This document shows, piece after piece, positions 35,030 to 44,522 of a DNA stretch of 64,000 bases. The stretch lies in assembly GCF_015353075.1 (NCBI RefSeq), contig NZ_CP064188.1, positions 496,001 to 560,000 on the forward strand, given 5' to 3'. Origin of the DNA: Rhizobium sp. 007 (lineage in GTDB: Bacteria > Pseudomonadota > Alphaproteobacteria > Rhizobiales > Rhizobiaceae). Within the stretch, counting starts at the first letter, position 1; each line of letters opens with the position of its first letter. Position numbers and translations under genes: made by a program. The notes under the pieces are model-generated. The model saw only the letters and a list, made by a program, of their open reading frames with translations. It made no database searches and was not told the origin of the DNA.

Positions 35030-35839
35030 ATGGATACCACAGAACTCGAGCGCCTCGCTCGCGAGATCCGATTGCGCGATCTTCGGGCAGTTTTTGAAGC
35101 AGGCGCCGGCCACATCGGCGGTGAGATGTCGGTCATCGACATCCTCACGGCTCTTTACTTCCGCGTCCTGAAAGTCTGGCCGGACCAGCCGAAGCATCCC
35201 GATCGAGACAGGTTTGTCCTTTCCAAGGGGCATACGGCGTGCGCCCTGTACGTAACCCTGGCAAAGCGCGGTTTCATTCCCGAAGAGGAGATTTCCACCT
35301 TTCTGCAGCCGCACTCGAGACTGAATGGACATCCCAACTGCAACAAGGTTCCAGGCGTCGAAACGAATACCGGTCCGCTCGGCCATGGTCTGCCGGTTTC
35401 GGTGGGCATGGCGAAGGCCGCCAAGCTCTCCGGAGCGATGTATCATACGTACGTTGTCACCGGCGACGGGGAGATGCAGGAGGGTTCCAACTGGGAGGCA
35501 ATCATGGCAGCCGCCCAATTCAAGCTGGATAACTTGACGTTGATCATCGACCACAACAGGTTCCAGCAGGGTGCGGCACTTGCCGACACTAACGACATCG
35601 CTCCACTTCGTCCGAAACTAGAAGCATTCGGCTGGGAGGTGAGCGAGATTGACGGTAACAATATGCACGAGATCGTTCCTGCGCTCGAACATCGAGGCGA
35701 CCGCCCGCATTGCATTGTCGCGCACACGAACAAGGGACAAGGAATCTCGTTCATGCAGGATCGTGTCGACTGGCATCACAAGGTTCCGAACAAGGAACAA
35801 TACGAAATCGCAGTGGCAGAACTGTCGGAGGCACTGTAA
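35030..35839 (+). CDS. Transketolase-like N-terminal subunit
   Basis: This 269-residue protein corresponds to the thiamine-diphosphate-binding half of transketolase: GAGHIGGEMSVIDILTALYF, LSKGHTACALYVTL, NTGPLGHGLPVSVGMAKA, GDGEMQEGSNWEA (diphosphate and Mg motif) and DHNRFQQGA. Split transketolases of this kind are common in sugar catabolic loci. The ATG at 35030 follows GAGGAATCC. It overlaps the second subunit by one base (TAATG). Confidence 0.93.
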   Translation: MDTTELERLAREIRLRDLRAVFEAGAGHIGGEMSVIDILTALYFRVLKVWPDQPKHPDRDRFVLSKGHTACALYVTLAKRGFIPEEEISTFLQPHSRLNGHPNCNKVPGVETNTGPLGHGLPVSVGMAKAAKLSGAMYHTYVVTGDGEMQEGSNWEAIMAAAQFKLDNLTLIIDHNRFQQGAALADTNDIAPLRPKLEAFGWEVSEIDGNNMHEIVPALEHRGDRPHCIVAHTNKGQGISFMQDRVDWHHKVPNKEQYEIAVAELSEAL

Positions 35840-36795
35840 TGAACGCCCCAGTAAACGCACCCAAGCTTTACGACTGCCGCGACGCGTTCGCAGCGACGCT
35901 CGAACGCCTGGCGACCGAGAACGAGAAAGTTGTAGCGGTCTGCAATGACTCGGTAGGCTCGTCGAAGCTTGGCGGCTTCAGGTCGAAATTTCCGGAGCGC
36001 CTGGTCAATGTCGGCATCGCGGAACAGAACATGGTCGGCGTTGGAGCGGGCCTGGCCAACGGCGGGCACCTACCATACGTCTGCGGCGCCTCTCCGTTCC
36101 TGACCGGAAGATCGCTTGAACAGATCAAGGCGGACATCTCTTACTCGAACGCGAATGTTAAGCTCGTGGGCATCTCCTCTGGAATGGCATATGGCGAGCT
36201 CGGTCCAACCCATCATTCGATCGAGGATTTCGCCTGGACGCGAGTCCTGCCGAACCTTCCTGTAATTGCGCCCTGCGACCGCATCGAGACCGCCGCGGCC
36301 GTCGAGTGGGCGGCGACCTACCACGGGCCATGCTTCCTCCGGCTTTCGCGCGTGGGCGTGCCCGACCTTCTTGCGGAAGGTCACAAGTTCGAGCTTGGCA
36401 AGGCAAATCTTCTGCGCGAAGGTTCCGACGTCACGCTCATTGCGAACGGCACATTGACTCACCGTATGCTGAAAGCTGCCGAAATCCTCACGGAACGTGG
36501 CATTCAGGCCAGGGTTCTCAACTTCGCGACGGTTCGCCCTATAGACGAGGATGCCATCATTGCCGCTGCCAAGGAAACCGGAGCGATTGTGACGGCAGAA
36601 GAGCATTCGATTTTCGGCGGGCTTGGCTCCGCAGTCGCCGAGGTGGTGGTCGACAATGCGCCCGTTCCGATGAAGCGCCTGGGCGTTCCGGGCGTCTATG
36701 CTCCGACCGGTTCGGCTGAGTTCCTTCTCGATGAATTCGGCATGGCTCCGTCGGCAATCGCGGATGCCGCCCAGGTGCTTATCAAGCGCAAATAA
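35839..36795 (+). CDS. Transketolase-like C-terminal subunit
   Basis: This 318-residue protein is the pyrimidine-binding half plus C-terminal domain: NVGIAEQNMVGVGAGLANGG (catalytic glutamate in EQN), PTHHSIEDFAWTRVLPNL, and TAEEHSIFGGLGSAVAEVV in the last domain. It forms the active dimer with the preceding subunit and transfers two-carbon units between sugar phosphates. Together with the kinase and dehydrogenases it would feed a four- or five-carbon sugar into the pentose phosphate pathway. Confidence 0.93.
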   Translation: MNAPVNAPKLYDCRDAFAATLERLATENEKVVAVCNDSVGSSKLGGFRSKFPERLVNVGIAEQNMVGVGAGLANGGHLPYVCGASPFLTGRSLEQIKADISYSNANVKLVGISSGMAYGELGPTHHSIEDFAWTRVLPNLPVIAPCDRIETAAAVEWAATYHGPCFLRLSRVGVPDLLAEGHKFELGKANLLREGSDVTLIANGTLTHRMLKAAEILTERGIQARVLNFATVRPIDEDAIIAAAKETGAIVTAEEHSIFGGLGSAVAEVVVDNAPVPMKRLGVPGVYAPTGSAEFLLDEFGMAPSAIADAAQVLIKRK

Positions 36796-36860
36796 GCCGG
36801 TCGCACGCGATCGAGCCGGGACGCTCAGCCGCCCCGGTCTTTTAATTTGTGGAGGATACG

Positions 36861-38327
36861 ATGCTCGCTATTCTGGCGATCGATCAGGGCACGACCAATT
36901 CAAAGGCAGTTCTGGTTTCCGAAAAGGGAGAAGTCCTCGGCAGAGCCTCCGCGGCTGTGGGGATTTCCTATCCGAAGTCCGGCTGGGTCGAACAAGAACC
37001 GAACCGTCTCTACACGTCTGTTTGCGAGGCGATCGAAGTCTGCCTGAAAGCGGTCCCGGACGTGACCATTGCGGCTGTGGCAATTTCCAATCAGCGCGAG
37101 TCGGTCACGGTTTGGGATGCTGAGACGGGAGAAGCGCTGGGACCGGTCCTCAGTTGGCAATGCAGGCGCACGGCACCTGATTGCGAGCGTCTCCTCGTCG
37201 AAGGACATCTGGATCGGGTGCAGGCGCTCACGGGCCTACCTCTCGACCCGATGTTCCCAGGTTCGAAATTCCGATGGCTGCTTGATCGTGTGCCGAACGG
37301 CCGACCAGTGCGGCTGGGAACGATCGACAGTTGGCTCGTACACTGCATGACCGGCGGACGCCGGCACGTGTGCGATGCCTCGAACGCCGCCAGGAGCCAA
37401 TTGTTCGACCTTGAGGAGCAGACGTGGAGTAAGGAGCTCGGCGAAATTTTCGGTGTCGATAACGCACTCCTCCCGGAGGTGCTCGACAGCTCCGCCGATT
37501 TCGGGACAACAACGGGGCTGCAGGGCGTACCGGACGGCACCCCTATCAGGGCCGCGATCGGGGACAGCCATGCAGCCCTGTTCGGCCATGGGGCGTTTAA
37601 ACCTGGTGATGGAAAGATAACCTTCGGAACGGGGTCTTCGGTGATGACGACCCTTCCGCGGTTCATCGCCCCACGCAACGGCGTCACGACCACCGTCGCC
37701 TGGCGCATCGACGGAACGCCGACTTTCGCTTTCGAAGGTAACATCCTCGTTTCTGCCGCGAGCCTTCCATGGATGGCGGGCATTCTCGGCCTTGCGGACG
37801 TCGCTGCGCTGATCGACCTCGCGGAGACCGCCGAAGCAGGCGGACCGGGATTCGTGCCAGCCTTCGTAGGACTGGGCGCACCGTACTGGAACTCTGACGC
37901 TCGCGCCCTTTTCTCTCAGATCAATTTCAGTACGACGCGTGCGCAGATGGCACGTTCGGTAACCGATTCGATCGCGTTTCAGGTCCACGACGTGATCGCG
38001 GCCATGCGAGCACAGAGTGACGGCGAACTCGGCGCCCTTTATGTCGACGGCGGACCAAGCCAGAACCGCTTCCTGATGCAGTGCGTGTCGAACCTTGTCG
38101 AGCATGCCGTCATCCAATGCGAGGCCCCCGAGGCGTCGGCCCTTGGCGCCGCATATCTGGCAGGACTGTCGCTTGGTCTGTGGCGCGATCTCGAAGTCAT
38201 CGCGGGATTACCCAGAAGCACGCAGATCATTGCCCCGGAACCTGTGGACCGGGCAGCGCTCCTGAATACCTGGAATGATGCTCTCGCCCGCTCGACGTCG
38301 CGCCAAACAATGGCTAAAGGTGAATAA
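36861..38327 (+). CDS. FGGY-family carbohydrate kinase
   Basis: This 488-residue kinase has the phosphate loop AIDQGTTNSKAVLV, SNQRESVTVWD, the substrate region MFPGSKFRWLLD, ATPase motifs FGTGSSVMTTLP and YVDGGPSQNRFLMQ, and ASALGAAYLAGL. It is nearest in layout to glycerol/erythritol-type kinases. It would phosphorylate the ketose or polyol taken up by the divergent importer. The ATG at 36861 follows GTGGAGG. Erythritol, threitol or a pentulose are candidate substrates. Confidence 0.9.
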   Translation: MLAILAIDQGTTNSKAVLVSEKGEVLGRASAAVGISYPKSGWVEQEPNRLYTSVCEAIEVCLKAVPDVTIAAVAISNQRESVTVWDAETGEALGPVLSWQCRRTAPDCERLLVEGHLDRVQALTGLPLDPMFPGSKFRWLLDRVPNGRPVRLGTIDSWLVHCMTGGRRHVCDASNAARSQLFDLEEQTWSKELGEIFGVDNALLPEVLDSSADFGTTTGLQGVPDGTPIRAAIGDSHAALFGHGAFKPGDGKITFGTGSSVMTTLPRFIAPRNGVTTTVAWRIDGTPTFAFEGNILVSAASLPWMAGILGLADVAALIDLAETAEAGGPGFVPAFVGLGAPYWNSDARALFSQINFSTTRAQMARSVTDSIAFQVHDVIAAMRAQSDGELGALYVDGGPSQNRFLMQCVSNLVEHAVIQCEAPEASALGAAYLAGLSLGLWRDLEVIAGLPRSTQIIAPEPVDRAALLNTWNDALARSTSRQTMAKGE

Positions 38328-38348
38328 AAATTCCCACCGGGATCAGCC

Positions 38349-39302
38349 ATGGCTCGCCTCAACGAACTCCGCCTCATGTCAAGAGTGGCCCAGATGTACC
38401 ACATCGAGGGGCGACGGCAGGCTGAGATAGCGCAGCATCTTCGCCTGTCGCAGGCCACGGTCTCCCGAATGCTGAAACGTGCCGAGGCCGAGGACATCGT
38501 TCGGACGAGCGTCATTCCTCCAGTCGGCACGTACAGTGAGCTTGAGGGCGCTCTCAGACAGAAGTACGGACTACCCGAAGCCGTTGTCGTCGAATGCAGC
38601 GAGGATCGAGACGGCGCGGTCATGGCACGGATTGGGGAAGCGGCCGCCCATCTCCTTGAGGTCACGCTTGCCCCTGGCGAGATCATTGGAGTTTCGAGTT
38701 GGAGTCAGACCATCTTCAAGATGGTCGAAAACATTCACCCGCAGAAAAGCGCCCAGGCGAAGTATGTCGTCCAGACGCTCGGGGGCATGGGCGATCCCTC
38801 GGTGCAGACACATGCCACTCAGCTGACGACTCGACTGGCGCGCCTGACCGGCGCGGAGCCGAAGCTGCTTCCGGTGCAAGGCGTGACGACCTCGCGCGAG
38901 GCCAAGCTGCTCATGCAAGCCGATCCGTTCGTCCGTGAGACGATGGACCTGTTCGGCAGCATCACACTGGCAATTGTCGGAATTGGAGCGGTCGAGCCCT
39001 CCGAGCTCCTTGCGCGATCGGGCAACATCTTTTCGTCGCGGGAGCTTTCCGACCTGGCTGAAGCGGGAGCCGTTGGCGATATCTCGCTCCGGTTCTTCGA
39101 CAGGAACGGTAAGGCGGTTAAGACGCCGCTCGACGAGCGCGTTATTGGTATCCCGCTCGAAGACCTCGAACGTGTGGATCGCGTGATTGCCTTAGCCGGC
39201 GGGTTTAAGAAGACCGCCGCCATCGCCGGCGCCCTTCGAATTGGGGTCATCGACATGCTTGTCACGGACAAGTTCACCGCTCAACGACTCATTGATCTGT
39301 AA
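38349..39302 (+). CDS. SorC/DeoR-type sugar-binding transcriptional regulator
   Basis: This 317-residue protein has an N-terminal helix-turn-helix (about residues 20-45: AEIAQHLRLSQATVSRMLKR) and a sugar-phosphate-binding domain (LAPGEIIGVSSWSQTIFKMV, GGMGDPSVQTHATQLT, NIFSSRELSDLAEAGAVGDI, GVIDMLVTDKFTAQRLI). SorC proteins sense phosphorylated sugars. Last gene of the transketolase-kinase operon, 21 bases after the kinase; the likely binder of the repeats between 34844 and 35021. The erythritol regulator EryD belongs to the same family. Confidence 0.92.
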   Translation: MARLNELRLMSRVAQMYHIEGRRQAEIAQHLRLSQATVSRMLKRAEAEDIVRTSVIPPVGTYSELEGALRQKYGLPEAVVVECSEDRDGAVMARIGEAAAHLLEVTLAPGEIIGVSSWSQTIFKMVENIHPQKSAQAKYVVQTLGGMGDPSVQTHATQLTTRLARLTGAEPKLLPVQGVTTSREAKLLMQADPFVRETMDLFGSITLAIVGIGAVEPSELLARSGNIFSSRELSDLAEAGAVGDISLRFFDRNGKAVKTPLDERVIGIPLEDLERVDRVIALAGGFKKTAAIAGALRIGVIDMLVTDKFTAQRLIDL

Positions 39303-39427
39303 AGCCAGCCTTGGACGACCCAAAGCGTCGGCGCCTGCATTGTCTGCCAACGGGCCGGGAGGCGAACTGCACAGGCCCTGCGAGGCTGCAGCAGTGGTCC
39401 GCCATCTCGTAGGCGATGCCCGCAAAG

Positions 39428-41281
39428 TCAATTGATGTCTTCAGGAATGAAGCCGCCTGTCTGACGTTTCCAAAGGCGGGCAAACAGGCCATCCTGTTCG
39501 ACCAGTTCGTCCGGGCTGCCTTCTTCCACGATGCGCCCCTGATCGAGCACGACGATTCGATCCATCCTGGCGATGGTTGAAAGGCGGTGTGCGATGGCAA
39601 TGACCGTCTTTCCCTCCATCACCAGATTGAGTTTTTCCTGGATGGCTGCCTCAGATTCGCTGTCGAGTGCGGAGGTCGCCTCGTCGAGCACCAGAATGGG
39701 CGCGTTCTTCAACAGGACGCGCGCAATGGCGATACGCTGGCGCTGGCCGCCGGAGAGCTTGATGCCGCGGTCGCCGACGAAGGCGTCAAAACCCTTGCGG
39801 CCTTCGCCGTCCGCAAGATCGGCAATGAACGCATCGGCCCTTGCTGTCTTTGCCGCCTGTTCGATCTCGTCCTGCTTCGCCTCTGGCCGGCCGTAGCGAA
39901 TGTTGTCACCGATCGAACGGTGCAACAGCGAGACGTCCTGCGCGATGACCCCGATCGCGCGGCGAAGGCTTGCCTGCGCGACCATGCGGATGTCCTGTCC
40001 GTCGATCAAGATCGCGCCGTCGCCTATGTCGTAGAAGCGCAGCAGCAGGCTAACCAGCGTTGTCTTGCCCGCCCCGGACAAGCCGACGAGACCTACTTTT
40101 TCGCCGGGCCGCACCGTCAGCGACAGCCCATCGATCACCCGCTTGCCGGTTTTATAGGCGAAGCGGACATTCTCGAAACGGATCTCCCCACGGTTGACAG
40201 TCAGTTCGGCCGCGTCCGGCCCGTCGATGATGGTGGGCGGCGTCGTCATCACCGGCATGGCGTCCTTGATGGTGCCTATCGCCTGGAAGATCTGCTGGCC
40301 CATCTGCAGGAAGGTGAAGGTGTGCCCGGACAACCGGTGGAGGATGTAGACCGCCGCGACGAACTCGCCTACCGTGAGAAAGCCGTTGACGAGGCCCGAG
40401 AAACCGATCGAAAGAATCGACAGCCAGAGCGCCATGTTGAGCGCTACGACGATCAGTTCCGACGTCCGGTAGATGCGTTGTTCCTTGTGCTGCGTTTGCA
40501 CGGCCTTCTGTAGGATGCGGCGGATGGCGCCCGCCTCGCTGTCTTCAGCAGCGAACTGTTTGATCATCTGCATGTTGCTGTAGAGATCAGTGATGGCGCC
40601 GGCGACCAGGCTGCGCTGCTTGGCGGTGCGGCGCGAGCGTTCGGCAAAGATCGGCGCAAGCCTGACGGCAAGCGCGACGTTGAGGATGATCCAGACGAGG
40701 ACCGGCAGGGCGAGCTGCCAGGACAACGTGCTGAGCAGGATCATCGAGCCGACCATCTGCAGCAGAAAGCGCGGGATGGACTGGAATGCGGCAATGATCT
40801 GCTGCTGTACCGCGGACGCCACCTGCGACAGACGGGAGGCAACCTGTCCGGCAAAGAGTTCGTGAAAGAAGGCTAGATCCTGCCGTTCCACCGCCTTGTG
40901 ACCCTGCCACTGGATGGCGGCCGGCATGCCGACGCCCAGCGTATGCGAGGTGAGGGTATTTACAAGGAACGAGGCGACCGGCGTGCCCGGAAAGATCAGG
41001 AGGCCGAGAAAGGCAAGAAGCGGCCATTCGCTGTGCAGGAAGGCGAGGGCGCCTTGAGCCGTCACGCCGTCGACGATGACCGAAAGCCCCCAGACGATCG
41101 TCAGGCTGATGGCCTCGACCACCATCGAGGAAAGCGCCAGGACGATCAGAACGCCGCGGAACATCGAGATGAAGTGCAGAAGGACCGCGACCGGGCCCTC
41201 GGAGGGCAGCGGGCGGTAGGGGATCTCGAGCGGCTGGACCAGCGTCTCGAAGGGACGGTAGATCGCATCTGAAATCGACAT
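39428..41281 (-). CDS. ABC exporter, fused permease and ATPase
   Basis: This 617-residue exporter has six N-terminal helices (about residues 30-320) and an ATPase domain with Walker A GLSGAGKTTLVSLLLRFYD, Q-loop GVIAQDVSLLHRSI, signature LSGGQRQRIAIAR, Walker B ILVLDEATSALD and IAHRLSTIARM. It works as a homodimer moving lipids, glycans or drugs outwards. It is convergent with the SorC gene and appears monocistronic. The substrate is unknown. Confidence 0.92.
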   Translation of the reverse strand: MSISDAIYRPFETLVQPLEIPYRPLPSEGPVAVLLHFISMFRGVLIVLALSSMVVEAISLTIVWGLSVIVDGVTAQGALAFLHSEWPLLAFLGLLIFPGTPVASFLVNTLTSHTLGVGMPAAIQWQGHKAVERQDLAFFHELFAGQVASRLSQVASAVQQQIIAAFQSIPRFLLQMVGSMILLSTLSWQLALPVLVWIILNVALAVRLAPIFAERSRRTAKQRSLVAGAITDLYSNMQMIKQFAAEDSEAGAIRRILQKAVQTQHKEQRIYRTSELIVVALNMALWLSILSIGFSGLVNGFLTVGEFVAAVYILHRLSGHTFTFLQMGQQIFQAIGTIKDAMPVMTTPPTIIDGPDAAELTVNRGEIRFENVRFAYKTGKRVIDGLSLTVRPGEKVGLVGLSGAGKTTLVSLLLRFYDIGDGAILIDGQDIRMVAQASLRRAIGVIAQDVSLLHRSIGDNIRYGRPEAKQDEIEQAAKTARADAFIADLADGEGRKGFDAFVGDRGIKLSGGQRQRIAIARVLLKNAPILVLDEATSALDSESEAAIQEKLNLVMEGKTVIAIAHRLSTIARMDRIVVLDQGRIVEEGSPDELVEQDGLFARLWKRQTGGFIPEDIN

Positions 41282-42351
41282 GGGCCGCTCGGGTCAAAAA
41301 TCGGGGGAGGGCTTGGGGACACAGCTACGCGGGTTCGCATAGGACCATCTTCCGGCTGCAATCTCAACTAGAAAATCTCAGCAGATGTTCGAAATTGAGG
41401 TCGTGAAAAACGGATCTGATATCGTGGGACAGCAAGCGGGCACGCGATCGCACACAGTCCCGACATCGGTCTCGGCGTGGCAGGAGTTGCTCTCAAGAGC
41501 GGCCTGCGACGCCTCGTCGCCGACATCAAACAAGGATCGAAGCTGGTTCGCCTGTTCAACGAGATTGGGGAGCGTAACACTGCCGGGCTACCGCCGGATG
41601 ATCTATCGGAGCCGTCGATCTGGAAGTTGTTAGCGGTTTGTAAACAGCACGAAGAGGCCTTGCGGGATGGGTGCAGCATCAGCGCGCCAGATCAGTATCG
41701 CCGTGGACGCCGGATCTCGACCTTTATGGCCCGCGAAAGGGCATAAATGAGAAGCAGGAGTTCCCGCAAAACAGCAGCCTGGTGTACGCCCTTCGTGAGT
41801 ATTAGTAATATAATTCGCCCCGTTGGCGGAACAATCCCGGCTGTTTTCCGTTTCGGCCGCATGACATCGGAACCAGACGAACCGGCCGTGCTGCAGTATC
41901 TGCCGTACGAAACTGACAAAGCTCTTGTTCGGCAGTTGCAATCGCTGCCGACATTTGCCGTGCCTTCAGACACTGACGAGGCTTTCGGCCCCTTCTTGAA
42001 AAGACTTGACGCCATTCGCGAGCGCCGCGGCGAAGGCACCTCCACAGAGTAGTTCGTGGGTGCGTCCGATTCCATCCAAGGAAATGGGGTCCTGTTCCTC
42101 GTTCGACTCGGCATCGTGCCTGTGTTGCTACACCGGCATGATCCAAGAGCCGCACCTGCAAAACCATAGCGACATCAAGGAAGATCAGGGCTGGCCCGAC
42201 GGAAAGATCGAGAGCTCAGTTTGTTAACAAATGCTGTCAAAACGGAGCGGTGCCGATCAATTACCATCCAAGCAAAGCTTGGGTGCCGACAAGGCGGGCG
42301 AACGCGTTGCACCTGTTCGTCGGCACCGAGGCCTCCTTTGCCGCCGTTGCG
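41282..42351. other. Gene-poor region with one possible small gene
   Basis: From the stop at 41417 to 41746 one frame is open and reads protein-like (GVALKSGLRRLVADIKQ, LLAVCKQHEEALRDG) but lacks an identifiable start or family; it may be a gene fragment. A better small-gene candidate is at 41861-42052. Bases 42060-42350 show nothing. Confidence 0.4.
41861..42052 (+). CDS. Possible small hypothetical protein
   Basis: This 63-residue frame contains LQYLPYETDKALVRQLQSLP and TDEAFGPFLKRLDAIRERRG, which look like a folded amphipathic helical peptide. No strong ribosome-binding site is seen. I do not recognise a family. Confidence 0.35.
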   Translation: MTSEPDEPAVLQYLPYETDKALVRQLQSLPTFAVPSDTDEAFGPFLKRLDAIRERRGEGTSTE

Positions 42352-42798
42352 TCAAACGGCCAGCAGGTTGGCAATCCGCATAACCGCAAGTGCGCTTGCG
42401 TCGTTGCGAGCGCCCTCTTTCGTCCCCTCGGCACAGGTCCACACGTGATTTTTTTTGGCCTGGAACTCCTTGCCGTCTTGCAGAACCATTAGTTCCCCTT
42501 CGGTGATGTGGCAGATCATAGCATTGGGCATGGCGCTGACAGGCAGGTTCGACTGCGGCTGAAACACGAGATCGATGAGCGAGACTGTCTTGTAGCCGGG
42601 GATCATCGCAGCCCCCTTGCCGAGCTCCACAGCGCGGACACCCGGCGCCAACTCCTTTCCCTCGTCGGCTCGGTAGGTTTGGGCCTGCGCCGAGCTACCG
42701 CCGCCCGCCAGTGCGGCCGCTATGGCGCTAAAGGCGGCGGCGCCACCGTAGACGAAGTGCCGACGCTCCACGGACATTTCTTTGCTGTCGATAAACAT
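42352..42798 (-). CDS. Exported cupin-like protein
   Basis: This 148-residue protein has a twin-arginine-like signal (ERRHFVYGGAAAFSAIAAAL, then AQA) and a single-domain cupin pattern (LVFQPQSNLPVSAMPNAMIC, HITEGELMVLQDGKEF, HVWTCAEGT). The usual histidine triad is only partly kept, so metal binding is uncertain. The ATG at 42798 has GGGAGG 8 bases upstream. It may bind a small ligand in the periplasm. Confidence 0.75.
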   Translation of the reverse strand: MFIDSKEMSVERRHFVYGGAAAFSAIAAALAGGGSSAQAQTYRADEGKELAPGVRAVELGKGAAMIPGYKTVSLIDLVFQPQSNLPVSAMPNAMICHITEGELMVLQDGKEFQAKKNHVWTCAEGTKEGARNDASALAVMRIANLLAV

Positions 42799-43275
42799 GA
42801 AATCAACCTCCCTGCTAGGTTACCTCCGATTGAAGATCTCTGGCGCGCCGCAGACATCGGGCGATGGCGAGATCATCCTGAACCTCGCTCGGCGTTAACA
42901 AGAATGCCGTGCAAACAGCTTCTAACGGCGGGGTGTTTTTCAAGCGCCGCTCTGTAAGGCGGCACGATCGCAGCTAGGATACTCCTGTCTCCCGCAGCAC
43001 TCCACAAGTAAGCGGCAGAATGTTGATGTTCCAAGCCTTCTACCGGGCAGTCAAAGGCGAACGGAACAAATCCATGCCGTTTTTCGTTGCCGTCGCACGA
43101 CATCGGGAAACAGACAAAGAGAGGGAGTCCAGTATCCTGAGATCTTACGATATCGCGTCTTCGCCAAGACCGGTAAACACGCGATCCTGATACGTCTTAG
43201 CAGACGATTTCGCGGGTAGGGAGGGCTCGTCATCTGATGTGCGGCAGGCCCTCGTTCCATCTGGAGGAGGACGGG
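42799..43275. other. Intergenic region with EcfG-like promoter
   Basis: No supported gene. A minus-strand frame at 42873-43103 is open but lacks a ribosome-binding site and known domain. A GGAAC-N17-CGTT promoter-like box lies at 43063-43088. Confidence 0.4.
43063..43088 (+). promoter_or_regulatory. EcfG-type (general stress sigma) promoter candidate
   Basis: GGAAC (43063-43067), 17 bases, CGTT (43085-43088) match the alphaproteobacterial EcfG/RpoE2 consensus. A transcript from about 43096 would reach the micro-gene at 43276. Confidence 0.4.
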
Positions 43276-43365
43276 ATGTACGAGCGGACGATTGGGTTCT
43301 TGGTGGCGGCCGAACTCTCAGCTATGTTCTGGGCCGCTCTCTTTCTCGTGCTCGGTTCCATTTGA
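43276..43365 (+). CDS. 29-residue membrane microprotein
   Basis: ATG at 43276 is preceded by a very strong ribosome-binding site (GGAGGAGG). The 29 residues begin MYERTIGFLVAAEL and run into SAMFWAALFLVLGSI, a single hydrophobic helix. It was too short for standard gene calling. A membrane-inserted small protein is likely; there is no known family. Confidence 0.55.
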   Translation: MYERTIGFLVAAELSAMFWAALFLVLGSI

Positions 43366-43572
43366 GGATCGTTCTGCCGGGCCACGGTCGGTTCAATTGC
43401 ACTCGTCGCCGCCGACGCTGCCCGGCTCGGAAATCAAGGTGCTCGGCCCTTTCTTGCCTTAAGTAGCATGCACACCAGTCTCTCCTTAACCGGGGGCGGC
43501 TTTGGGAAGACAGATCTTGCGGTTGTTTCAAGCAGTGTTTGCGCGGACGGCATACTGCACCGACGGACAAGT

Positions 43573-43616
43573 TACGACGAGGGCTCGCCTTCGGATGGGT
43601 GGGCTAAGGCGAGCCC
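43573..43616. repeat. Palindromic intergenic repeat, copy 1
   Basis: TACGACGAGGGCTCGCC, an 18-base loop, then GGCGAGCCC: a perfect 9-bp stem. Related elements with the same GGGCTCG/CGAGCCC arms lie at 61539 and 62265. It resembles the short mosaic palindromes scattered in rhizobial genomes. Confidence 0.65.
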
Positions 43617-43894
43617 TGGCCGTACCTTGTGCCGCTGCTGCCTTCGGAGCTTTGCGACACTTGGAGTACGCAGTACAAGTTGAGGGCCCTCCCTGGCTGC
43701 ACGAGGAGAGCCCTAACCTTTCGCGCGCGCAATGCGCACTTGGGGTCACTCAGAACATGCATTATGCTTGAGGCGGATGATATTGGACCGAAGTCTGAAT
43801 ATTGGCGGGACTTTGGTCCTAGCCGGGCGTTGGTTTTCCACAAAACGTGACTGCGGCTCACATATTGAGATTATGGTAAGGGAGGCACAACCTC

Positions 43895-44080
43895 TTGGGG
43901 AGGGCTGCCATCAGCGAAATTCCAAACTTTATCGAGCTTTACGCCCGGGGCGCCATGGCAGACAAAGAGCCTGCCGCGGGTATGTTGCATTTCTTGATCC
44001 AAGCGCTGGACGAAGCAATTGCCGAACCAAGACGGCGCGACCTTGCTATGCCACAGGAGGCGGCACCAGACCAGCATTGA
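43895..44080 (+). CDS. Possible small hypothetical protein
   Basis: A TTG start preceded at 9 bases by AGGGAGG opens a 61-residue frame with ISEIPNFIELYARGAMADKE and MLHFLIQALDEAIAEP, which would form two helices. The unusual start and unknown family keep confidence low. Confidence 0.3.
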   Translation: MGRAAISEIPNFIELYARGAMADKEPAAGMLHFLIQALDEAIAEPRRRDLAMPQEAAPDQH

Positions 44081-44264
44081 AGAAATGCCCGCGAGGAGCA
44101 AGGAAGGTGAAACACAGCTGCAGCGCCAAGCTCGCCAGGGGAAACAAAGTCGCTCGGCTACCCTCATTGCCGCCACCGGAAGTCGCTGGTTTTGCGGCGA
44201 AACGCCGCCGTCTGATAAGATTGTTTAATGCCTAGTCAAGCGCACTTCGGGAGGCATCTCTTCC

Positions 44265-44522
44265 CTAACCGCCCATAGTGTCGAACGGAACACCTGCTTC
44301 TTTCGCTGCTGCGATGAAGCTTGCGCGGGCTTCGTCAGGTTCTCGGATACCGGCTTCGACGTCGGAGCAGATCAGCAACGCGGCCATGAACGCCTTTCCC
44401 TCCGCCACCGGCCAAGAATTCGTGAGAACCTCGAGCGCCTCGGCTGTGGATGCGATGGTCGAGAGCTGCCCGGTCCTCCTGCAGATGATCATTACGGGGT
44501 GATCCCAACGTCTGTTACTCAT
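44265..44522 (-). CDS. DUF982 domain protein
   Basis: This 85-residue protein matches DUF982: WDHPVMIICRRTGQLSTIAS, STAEALEVLTNSWPVAEGKA and DEARASFIAAAKEAGVPF. DUF982 proteins are frequent short orphans in Rhizobiales with no known function. The ATG at 44522 follows GAGGGGCGG. Confidence 0.85.
   Translation of the reverse strand: MSNRRWDHPVMIICRRTGQLSTIASTAEALEVLTNSWPVAEGKAFMAALLICSDVEAGIREPDEARASFIAAAKEAGVPFDTMGG

Larger units (their letters stand above)
43366..44264. other. Gene-poor region with palindromic element
   Basis: No convincing gene apart from a weak candidate at 43895-44080. It carries copy 1 of a palindromic repeat family at 43573-43616. Confidence 0.4.

Noticed and set aside
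41417..41746. Protein-like open frame without a start
   Set aside because: It may be a gene fragment but no family was recognised, so it is only mentioned as part of the region.
42873..43103. 76-residue minus-strand open frame
   Set aside because: No ribosome-binding site and no recognisable pattern.
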